Made by a program: the position numbers and the translations under genes. Of a stretch of 64,000 nucleotides of DNA, positions 55,401 to 64,000 are shown piece by piece; within the stretch, counting starts at the first letter, position 1, and each line of letters starts with the position of its first letter. Source of the stretch: Pholiota molesta (taxonomy: Eukaryota; Basidiomycota; Agaricomycetes; Agaricales; Strophariaceae); NCBI GenBank assembly GCA_014925825.1, contig JACGCK010000050.1, positions 62,001 to 126,000 of the forward strand, in the 5' to 3' direction. The notes below the pieces were generated by a model. The model was not told the DNA's origin, searched no databases, and worked only from the letters and a program-made list of their open reading frames with translations.

Positions 55401-56354
55401 AGCTTGTGGTCAGGTTCCTCGTCTGCAGCTTCCAGTATTGTTTCTCCCAAATCGCCTGGCGCATTCCCAATTGCCAAGGCCCCGCATAAGCTCCTTCCTG
55501 ATGTTGTACAAATCTCGGAGAGTGCGATCCCACATCTGAAAGTTTCACGGTCGGGGGCGATGAGATTGAGCGTTTTGTAGTTGCCGTCGAGGATGTAGAT
55601 GATGGACAGCCAGCGATCTTCGTATTCTTTCGCTAGGTGAGTTGCTCGCGCGTGTACCGTGTATCTTCTCCCGACCGAATTTCCTTGATGGTTTCAATTG
55701 GAACTGCGGACATCTTATGAGCGCTGCGGATACCTGGATAGAAAACGCGACTCACTGATCTTGTGTTTCTTGACACCCACACGATTTGACCCAGGTCAGG
55801 CTCGAGGCGAAACAGACACACTTTATGCTTCTTTGCAGATACTTTCGTTAGGAAGGTACCTCCGTGCAGTTTTCGTAAGGTTTGACGTCGCTCAACACAG
55901 GCGATGGCGATCCTGATGCGGGCGTGTGGGGATACGTGGTCGGATGGCTTGCCCTCCGCAACAACGAGAGCACTGGCCCCCGTGGGCCGTGGCTGAGCGG
56001 AAACCTCTTCAACCTGGGCGGTGTAGGGGTCGGGACGCTGGCCAACATCGGAGGGATGACCGACACGTCCGTGAGCGACCGCGAGAGGCCTCTGGCTCTG
56101 AGCGATGCCAGGGAGTCGTCGTCGGCGTCGTTCGATGAGGTCTTGTGTGCGCTCAACGACCTTGAGCGGCCCAACGCCATTGAGCGGTCCTTGAGACCTT
56201 GGATCGTCCGTCTGAACGACTTGGGCCGTGGCCCGCGCGCGCCGTCCCGATCGTGACCAACATAACCGGCCAGATCGTCGTTGCCTAATATGGGAGTCGC
56301 TCGGCGCAGAGCGCGGCTTACGCCTGGGTCATCGCAAGGGCGTTGGGTCGACAT
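52465..56354 (-). pseudogene. Phosphoinositide phospholipase C, paralogue with many frame breaks
   Basis: From ATG 56354 all parts of a PLC can be found in order but in alternating frames: a Ser/Arg-rich leader, a PH-like part (FRLEPDLGQIVWVS, EYEDRWLSIIYILDG), EF-hand-like helices, the X box ([23 protein letters not shown]), a Ser/Pro-rich linker, the Y box (LLALLVYTVGVKCRG, YAPEHMFSLSE, STNYEPHRFWAAG), and C2 with an end matching RHLPLHDSQ. At least six 1-nt frame changes are needed (near 55862, 55635, 55538, 54600, 53318 and 52525). The paralogue at 59970-63122 needs none. Either this copy is decaying or the sequence here is poor. The catalytic histidine region SSHNTYL is retained. A TATA box remains at 56431-56438. 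Confidence 0.7.
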
Positions 56355-57265
56355 AGAAGATGGAACGAAAAACGAAGTGGGCGCTCATGAGCATCTTGGC
56401 GCGGCTTAGCGCGCCTGCGGAGGCTAGTCCCTTATATAATTAGTGTTGGGATTGGAGAAGAACGTGGCAACCAAGCGGCGAAATTATCCCGTTATCTTGG
56501 GTCATCAAATCCATCCATGGACTCAGCAATTGAAACCCTTGAACGTTTGAACGTCAAGTACTCTATTTATTGAGTTAATAGCCAGTATTTTATCAATGTA
56601 CATTGTATACACTACACGAATAAATGTAAACGTTATCCAGGTTGTTTGCCCACTCTTTCGTGCGCCTCTAACAAATGTGGCGTATCCACGACACACAGAA
56701 GATGGAGATATGGTGGCTCAGCAGGTCAACAAGAATTCGCGGTTTCTCACTGTACTTATCTTGAAAATTGATTCATCCCAAGTTATTATTGATAAGTAGA
56801 AGCGGTACTACAATAATATGTGCTAGATTTAGCTGATTGATAACAACGGCCCGCACACTCCAAGACATTCAGAGTCATTATTGGTGTACCATACTATGCT
56901 CACAAGTCACTATGTATAGCTACAGAACATGGAAGGGCAGGGAGCCGATCACTAACAATAGAAAATTATCATTTAGTTGCTTATTATTCAAGGTACAAGC
57001 AGGAACTAGTATGTAGTGACTAAATATTGGATAGTGGCCAGTAGGGCAGGCATTGAATGGTGTAAAGTTGAAATGTTAAATGGTTTTAAACAATGATGAT
57101 ATTGATAAGCAGTGATGATTCCGATGAAAATATGAAGTATGAAGAAATGTGGGTTGATAGCATGGACAGCATGGAAACACGAACAACAAGAGTGAAAGCA
57201 GCATGCAGAGCGAATATTGCAACAGAACAGAAGAAGGAAAGGAAACGAAAGGAAGAGACATTACA
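56355..57265. other. Intergenic, AT-rich, nothing recognised
   Basis: Lies between the first PLC start and the 3' end of the Zn2Cys6 gene. Confidence 0.5.
56431..56438 (-). promoter_or_regulatory. TATA box of the first phospholipase C
   Basis: TATATAAG on the minus strand, 77-84 bp upstream of ATG 56354. Confidence 0.5.
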
Positions 57266-58743
57266 TCAATGCTTTCGCGATCGTCTCAGATTCTTCGGGT
57301 GCTCGTTGACATACTTGCACGTAAAAGACCGGCGCGCGCATTGACTGAATGCACCGTCAGCACACAGACATCTTCAAGAAAAACCAAATAAGCTGCACGT
57401 ACTTGCAAGTAGGATCCGCGCTCCCCTCCGGCGGACGCCCGCACGCAATCTTGCGCTCCCGACAGAACGTGCACGCCAGACTGGGCTTCTTCGGCTCCTT
57501 CGTATTGCGCGCCGGCGCGCCCGAGTGCATCACAAACGCCGCGTCCGCAGGCGGCGAGGGCGTCTGCGCCGCGTCCACGAACGTGAGCTTCGTAGGCAGC
57601 CACAGATCGGGGCTCGACGGCACGTCCGCGCTGAGGTGCACGCCGCGGTACGTCGTCGTCCCCGCCGGCACCGTGACGCCCTCCGCGCGCGCAGAGACGG
57701 GCAGGAGCTGGCGCTCGTGCCTTCGACTGGAGCCCGCGCTGGGGAGGGACGTCGCGGGGCTCGGCGCGGCCGCGATGCTGGGCAGGGGGGTCGAGGTGGA
57801 TATGGCGGGCAGGCTCTGGCGCCTGTGCGCGGCTGCGGCGCGCTCTTCGCGCTCGAGCCTCTCCATGAACGGGAGGTTCACGGAGAGCTCGGAGTACGCG
57901 GAGTGCTGAGATGGCGGTATGGGTTGATGCTGCAGCCCAAGGCGGAACATTATAGCCACAAATCATATGGATAACATAAGAAAGAAGAGACTCACCGCAA
58001 CGTGTGCGAAGTGCGTAAAGTTAGATGTGATAGCGATGGGCCTCGTCATTGGCTCAGTTAGAGAGGACTGATTAGCCGAGTTCGGCTATAGAGAAGGAAG
58101 GGGTCAGTGAACGCAACATTGACAGCACCGTATTGGCACCATATGTATTGAAATAGTTAGAGTTACCGACTTACCATAAGAAAATGATGATCATGCCCAT
58201 GATAGGCACTGGAGGTCACCGGGCTTCCAAACGTCGTTAGATGAGTGTCCAGCTGTCCAGAGGACTCCCGGGCCACTCCCACAGAGGTAGATTGTGCCGG
58301 CACCCACTCTGAGCTCGTCGACCACACAGGCGCTTCAGGCGCCGCACTCTGCTGCTGCTTGTACTGCGTACTGCCCTCCCTTTCCCAGGGGCTGTCGTAG
58401 TGGTAAGTCGGCCGCGCGGTGCTGTCGAAATACCCATCGTGGGTATAGATCCGAGGTTGAGGCTAACTCAAACTATAAATAAGGCGGTTACGGTATGGAA
58501 GACGACATTAGGAAAACACACCTGTTGCACATATTCTTGCTTCTGTATGGTCGTGTACACACCAGTTGGTCCGAAGCTGCCCTGCATCGTCGAGCTTCTT
58601 GCGGATGATGGATACGGTAAGATATGCTCGACCTGATTGGGGCTGGCGGACCAGCGAACGTTGAACGTGTCTGGTAAGAGCGGCGAAGGCTGCGCGAGCG
58701 GAGGCAGCTGCGTTTGCTGCGAGAATCGCTCGTATGCCGTCAT
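57266..58743 (-). CDS. Zn2Cys6 transcription factor with C-terminal zinc cluster
   Basis: Exons from ATG 58743 encode a Gln/Ser/Pro/Tyr-rich N-terminus (for example FSQQTQLPPLAQPSPLLPD), with introns before PNSANQSS, before HQPIPPSQHS and inside the zinc cluster. The zinc cluster is at the very end: ACTFCRERKIACGRPPEG, then DPTC joined by splicing to NQCARRSFTCKY. This gives C-x2-C-x6-C ... C-x2-C-x6-C, and the protein stops 18 residues later (TGA 57266). Most fungal Zn2Cys6 regulators carry the cluster near the N-terminus and have a large middle homology region; here it is C-terminal and that region is absent. The product is probably a DNA-binding regulator. All exon joins are in frame. Confidence 0.8.
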
Positions 58744-59969
58744 AGCTGTGAAATGCACGTTAGCCGCAAGGAAACGTTAACGTTTCTATAAGCATTTCGC
58801 GCTTACCTTCAGATCAAGAGCAAGTTACAGATAAACGCGATATTAATGCGAGAATCGGCGCTGGGCGTATCAAGTCAACGAAGACAGGCCAAAAGGGATT
58901 CGCGATGTCGTCCGATCAGCTGAAAGAACGCAGCAGATGAGACGTGCGTCTGAAGTAAGTGGAAAGTGGGGTAAAAGGAGGGGAAAATATAAATGAATAA
59001 ATCGTACCGTCACCCGCTGGGGCTTATGTACGTACTCGCCCACTTTTTGAATTAGCGTTTGTTGCCCACACTTGTCAATATTTACCATCCAATCAAGCTT
59101 AATCAAGTATTGCTACCGGTGTTTTTTATACCTAAACGATCCAAACAGGCTATTTCACGCGAGGGACCCCTTCGGAACTTCATCCGGAATTTCGTGGAGC
59201 CTCAACCTCAGAATGCGCTTCAGGATTTCGTCTGATGAATTTTCAATTTGCCTGAAGCGCGAGCTATAAGGTGCAGAGCAACTCTCCAGAAGGTTTGGAT
59301 GTGGTAGATAAAGTTTGGACAAAGCACACAAGGATGTGTTCAGGATTTTCAGACGGCCGCCGCGGGTCCAGGGACAGCCTATTATATCCTAGTGGACTTG
59401 GCCACGAGGCTAAGGAAACAGTAATCTGGCGCCAATTAACAACACTGATCTGCATCCGGATCTCTGAAACAAGCTTGTTATCACCTCCTCAAATCGCAAA
59501 AGTCGTAAGAAAGAAATGTCATCATATGGCTTCACCTGAACCTATCCTTAGTCGATGCGAGGTGCATAAGGGTGCATAATACTTGACTTTGTTATCATTC
59601 ATTAAAGATAATTAAAACGATGCCCTAAATTTTATTGCCTCAATATACTTATGATCTCCGGCTGATCTACGGAATCAGATACGCCTTAGGCTGCATTTTC
59701 TAGGGCAGAAATTTGTCGAGAAAGTTTTAAGGTTGAGATCGAACGAAAGTTGTCTCGATTCTAAACAGAACGTGAGGCACGAATGGGACGGTCCACTTGT
59801 GGCAAATTGAAGAAAAAGATATGTATTCTTACAATCGATCAGTGACTAGTGCAAATCAAGAAACCGATGGCAACGCAACCACGATCCACAAGATGCTTTG
59901 TCCAACATTGTTCACGAGCAGGGTTTTAATATCATCGTCAAGTGCACAATGGTCCATATGCATTTAGTA
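58744..59969. other. Intergenic, nothing recognised
   Basis: Promoter of the Zn2Cys6 gene and the region downstream of the intact PLC. Short ORFs are not convincing. Confidence 0.5.
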
Positions 59970-62900
59970 CTACACGTCATCTCTGACATTCACCTGAACG
60001 AAGAGAGTCGAGAACAAGTGCTGGCTGAGCTGCGCGTCGTGCAGGGGAAGATGCCGGAAGCCTAGACAGCGAAAGAACCAAGGTCGAGATTCAGAAATCA
60101 ACAAAAAGACCAACAGAGCATCGATAGCGATCGAAACGAGGATCGCTTTCAATTAAGATGCTTACCTTTCTCCAAACATCCCAACGGGACGCAGTATATG
60201 CCGAGCGGTTCGTCGGCCTCCTTCTGCCCCTCCTGCCGCACGACGAACTCCACAAAAATCAGCTCCTTCATGTCGCCAACGCAGTCGAACGGGAGGCACA
60301 GCTCCTCCTGCCAGACGGGGTTGAACCCGTTGTCCTTGACCGCGTTCGTTCGGAAGGAGACCGTCCGCGCGGAGGACACAGTCGTCGTTGTGGCGTCTGT
60401 CGAGGGCGAGTATCTGGCGCCCGCCGTGGTGGCGGACTCAGGGAGGAAGGGCGAATGCGACCAGTCGGGCATGTGCAGCGACACCTCCACGTAAGGGTCC
60501 ACGATGGACTTTTCAATAATCTCTTCACCTCGCGCGTCGCGCAGCCGAGGCAGCTGTTGCGCAGAGATTATCTGGGAGGACCAGCGCAAAAAGAGAGAGA
60601 TTAAGCTTAATCGGCTGGTCTTTATTACACACCCTGATTATCAGCTCACCGTGACGTCAAAGAAGTGCTGTGTCCGCTTAGAGAGCAAGTCCTTCTCCGG
60701 GCAGCGCAGCGCTTCGGGCTTCAAGACATAACCGCAGCGCCCATTGCGCTGGAACATCGTCTGATTGATCCTATACCCAAGGTCTGGAGCAAAATAGAGT
60801 AATTAGCCATCAGTACCAATATACTGGCGCTATCCAGTATTTGCATCCACGCACCAAAGGTCTGCCAATTGATGGCGGTGACCTGACACCCAGCCGCCCA
60901 GTACCGGTGGGGCTCGTAGTTCGTCGAGTTGACCCTCGTGCCCTTCGGGTAGATCCTGACGAGGTGCGTGTGGGTGTGGGTCACCAGATCGCGGACGCTC
61001 GCCCGCATGAGGCGGTTCACGGAATTCTCGGAGAGCGAGAAGATGTGCTCCGGCGCGTATTCGATGTCGGGCGCGATGCCGTTGCACTTGACGCCGACGG
61101 TGTACACCAGCAGCGAGGTGAGCTTAAACGACATTTTGGGCTTGGGCTTCGGCTTGGGCTTATTTTTCGCGTCGTCCTTGGTGGCGGCTTCGTCGGGGGT
61201 CGCCGCGCCACGCAGCTTCTTCCATGTTTTCTTGAGATCGGCGACGCCTTCTTTCAGGAGGACCTCCGCTTCGTTGTCAGACGTCTCGTCGGAGGAGGTC
61301 GAGGCGGGGATCGCCGCTACTGGTTTGAGTTCAGCGGCTTTTGCCGCTAGGCGCACTGCCTGGGCAGCCGCGAGCTGTTCGGCGACATACAGATTTTTTG
61401 CCTTTTTGTCTGCGCCGTTAGATCGGAAGCGATCATATACCTGCGAAGAAATGCTTACCTTCAGTAAGAATTTACCCGTTAGTTCTGCGGGACTTGGAAG
61501 TTTCTCGATCTTGGGACGGCCCTCGAGAGGGGCTTGGACGATCGCGTCCCCGAAGACCTCTGTCATGATGTCCACTAGTATATCCTGCTGCGCAACTCCG
61601 CAATGGACTTCCGCCGAGATGAGGACGGGATAAGGCGACGTGACGAACGCGTATTTGGCGATCGCATTGCAGATATCGCGCAAGGCCACCTTCGACGTGA
61701 GGGTCTTGCCGTGATAGACCACGGGCTCGTGGTCCCCATCGTAGATGTCCACTGCCATACGCTAAGATCAGTGGGGCTATCACGCCAGCTGCGAGACTAC
61801 GGACTCACGTTCGACACTTCTGCAGCTGTGCAGGAGCGCCCGGATATAGCCCTCGATCGTGCTGACACCCACGAGCTGATGACCGACCAGATACGTGTTG
61901 TGGGAAGACGAGATGTAGTATTCGGAGATGGGCGCGGTCATATTCTGCCAGATTGGTAAGTTTTGCTCGGAGAATGCAGAATTCTCCTTGGAGACAAGGA
62001 ATGTTGAAAAGCCCTCGAGGCTCAGGATGTCGGCGGGTTCGTTAGGCGATGACGAGCATCCGGCGTATTTGTCAAAGACCGCGCCGAGCTCGGAATCTGT
62101 CAATTCCGACTGTAACGTTCGTTAATAAGGTGTTATATATATAATGATGTTAATGATGGTCTGACCTTTTGGTACTGCTTCATGAATTTGACGAAAGCTG
62201 CTTTGTCAAATTTGCCTTCGTTTGCGGTACATAGCTTCGCATAGATACTCTCAATATCGGGCGCCTCTTCAGGACTTTGGCGAATTTTTGGAACTGGGCG
62301 AAGTCCAGGTATCCTTTATTCAGCGTGTCTGCTTCCTGGAAGCGAATGAGCCCTTGTCCTTTGTGCATTTATGGAAGAAGAAACCTACCGTAAACAATTT
62401 CTTCAATTCAACCGTAGTCTTGCTGACGTTCAATCTTTTGCACAGACGCTCGACATCCTCAAAGTCAAGTACTTGATCCCCTTCCTCGTCTGCGCCCTTC
62501 CAATACTGCCGCTCCCATACGGATTGCCGCGTTTCGAAATTACCGAGTCCGGACATAAGCCCTTGGCGAATAGCGTACAGTTTCTGAAGAGCCAGGCTCC
62601 ACTGCTGGAAGACGTCCCGCGTTTCCGCGACGAGGTGGAGCGTCTTGTACGTCCCATCGACGATATAGATGATGGTGATCCATCTGTCCTCGTAATCTTC
62701 TGGAGACTTGAACTGGAGACGATAATAGCGCGCATCCGTGCCTAATCTAAGCTCTTTGATACACTCAATGGGAACTATGAAAGAACGGGCTGGAATCATT
62801 CAGGTTATTTCAACGAATACTTGAACGCACCTATAACTTCCTTGCTCGACTTGTACAGGATCTGTCCCTCATCCGGATCGATCCTACATACTATGGCCTT

Positions 62901-63122
62901 CTTCTTCCCATCCGCCATCTTCAGCATCGTCGTTCCTTTCTGCAGCGCGTCGGGGATCATCGTGTCCATGACTATAGGACTATCAGCAAGCGGTGGGGTC
63001 AGAACAGGTGGTTCCTTCTCGACAATATGGGGAATGACGCCTTTCACGATCTCTATTGATCGTCGTGCGAGCTGTTTGGCTTCTTTCTGAGCCCATAGTT
63101 TAGCGCCGTGTTGCGAGGGCAT
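59970..63122 (-). CDS. Phosphoinositide-specific phospholipase C, intact
   Basis: ATG 63122 has a good context (CCACCACC before it). In order the protein has a PH-like domain (CRIDPDEGQILYKSSKE, EDYEDRWITIIYIVDG), EF-hand-like helices (DFEDVERLCKRLN, GYLDFAQFQKFAKVL), and the catalytic X box ([41 protein letters not shown]). A charged linker with alternating KP repeats follows, then the Y box (LLVYTVGVKCNG, YAPEHIFSLSE, NSTNYEPHRYWAAG) and a C2 domain with NGFNPVWQEEL, ending GFRHLPLHDAQLSQHLFSTLF near 59990. All joins are in frame. The enzyme cleaves PIP2 to IP3 and diacylglycerol at membranes with calcium. It faces YTM1 across about 520 bp. Its paralogue at 52465-56354 is broken. Confidence 0.92.
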
Positions 63123-63640
63123 GGTGGTGGCGAGAAGCTCACCTGGTGGAATTTGATGAACCGGATGAATGTCAGCGCCCGTCAAATTACCCCTATAGTT
63201 GCCATCGAGCCTCGAGGACAAATTGAGATCTTAACTGATAATCAATAGGGCAACAGGTGTTGGGGATCGATGGTAGCCTTTGGTAGGTTAGGGTTTGATA
63301 GATCCAATCCGAGTCCAGAGTTGGTGGGCAAGGCAAATTTGCCAGCTATTTAACCTGTATTCAACTTGTCTATGAATTATCTTGCAGACTTATTTTGTCG
63401 TTAAACTGAGCTTGTGGACCAGAATATGGAGGAAAGGGGGATCGTGGAGACGGCCTATGCAGGAGATGGAGTGGTCAATTGACGGTTGTCGACAACCAAG
63501 AGGAGATCCCGGGCCGGATATTACTTTCGATTGCACGTGATGCATTTTTTTCTAAACGCGTTCATCGTCAAGTCGTCTTCAGTCCTGGACTAGAACGTCC
63601 AACTTGCCATCCAAACTCTAACGAACTCCCTCTCTCGAAT
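63123..63640. other. Divergent promoter between PLC and YTM1
   Basis: 518 bp with no ORF of coding character; both flanking genes start outward from it. Confidence 0.5.
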
Positions 63641-64000
63641 ATGGCTTCAAATATGGCCTCCCAGCCAGTGGTGTTTACCACACAAACCCAATACCCTCTG
63701 CCATCCCAGAAATTTATGATCCCTACATCATGGAAGCGATACCAACTCTCACAACTTGTTAACAAGGCGCTATCGCTCGAGAGACCCGTTCCTTTCGATT
63801 TTCTGGTTAGAGGAGAGCTGCTCCATACGACTCTGAGCGAATGGTGTTCAGAAAATGGCGTCGGGGAGGAAGAGACACTCGAGATCGAGTATATCGAGTC
63901 GATTATGCCCCCGCAAAAGATGTCCGACTTCCCACATGAGGACTGGGTCTCATCTGTATCATGCCAGGTCCAAGAGTGCGTCGCAAACTACTTTAACAGC
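63641..64000 (+). CDS. YTM1: YTM1 (WDR12) ribosome biogenesis protein, 5' end only
   Basis: ATG 63641 opens a frame of 120 codons that runs off the right edge. It has the NLE domain of Ytm1: VVFTTQTQYPLP, then FMIPTSWKRYQLSQLVN, PFDFLVRGELLHTTLSEWC, and ETLEIEYIESIMPPQ (about residues 10-95), followed by HEDWVSSV, the lead-in to the first WD40 repeat. Ytm1 forms the PeBoW complex (Nop7-Erb1-Ytm1) in the nucleolus and is removed from pre-60S particles by Rea1 through this N-terminal domain. An intron may begin near 63970 (CAG|GTCCAA), since the residues after VSCQ do not look family-like. Confidence 0.9.
   Translation, partial: MASNMASQPVVFTTQTQYPLPSQKFMIPTSWKRYQLSQLVNKALSLERPVPFDFLVRGELLHTTLSEWCSENGVGEEETLEIEYIESIMPPQKMSDFPHEDWVSSVSCQVQECVANYFNS

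Noticed and set aside
60158..60604. Long plus-strand ORF over the C2 domain of the intact PLC
   Set aside because: It is the antisense shadow of a GC-rich coding exon and has no independent family resemblance.
60841..61633. Long plus-strand ORFs over the PLC X-Y region
   Set aside because: Antisense shadows of the verified PLC exons.

Overview
The window reads as nuclear DNA of a filamentous basidiomycete, probably an Agaricomycete. Genes are dense and intron-rich, most introns are 48-70 nt with GT..AG ends, and the gene content fits: GH25 and GH92 glycoside hydrolases, a PQQ-type dehydrogenase, tandem P450s, F-box/LRR proteins, a short 6-Cys secreted protein, a Zn2Cys6 regulator, an Ngaro-like tyrosine-recombinase retrotransposon and a large intron-containing MULE-like transposase. 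Gene models were built by hand-reading splice sites.

Layout. 1-3332: 3' part of an Ngaro-like element (reverse transcriptase, RNase H, tyrosine recombinase, then split repeats B1-A2-B2). 3.5-4.5 kb: GH25 lysozyme-like gene (-). 4.5-7.1 kb: no gene seen. 7.1-9.4 kb: F-box gene (+) followed by a partial tandem copy of its 3' end. 10.6-12.1 kb: second F-box gene (-). 13-19.1 kb: Mn superoxide dismutase (-), a possible two-exon small gene (+), a Gfo/Idh/MocA (Gal80-like) oxidoreductase (+), a small secreted 6-Cys protein (+) and a secreted PQQ-dependent dehydrogenase (-). 20-26.6 kb: tandem repeats and a MULE-like transposase gene (-) with GCM-type zinc finger, DDE residues and a PHD finger, between arrays of short AACATGTA-type repeats.

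27.7-40.5 kb: an accessory-looking block with an SDR (+), two tandem P450 genes (-), a broken prephenate dehydrogenase (TYR1) relic (-), a two-domain nucleotidyltransferase-like gene (-) and an aspartokinase-like gene whose substrate-binding motifs have eroded (-). 41-48 kb: metallophosphoesterase (+), secreted GH92 alpha-mannosidase (+) and an unrecognised gene (-). 48.9-64 kb: allantoate-permease-type MFS transporter (-), a phospholipase C with many frame breaks (-), a Zn2Cys6 regulator (-), an intact phospholipase C (-), and the 5' end of YTM1 (+) running off the right edge.

Two themes recur. First, micro-exons of 6-12 nt carry codons of highly conserved motifs in both P450s, the GH92 gene and the MFS gene; ORF-based gene calling would miss them. 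Second, several otherwise convincing genes contain a single 1-nt frame break, often in a short homopolymer. Some of these may be residual assembly errors, so a lone frame break is not used here as proof of a pseudogene. The TYR1 relic (large internal deletion) and the first phospholipase C (many breaks, next to an intact paralogue) are stronger cases of decay.
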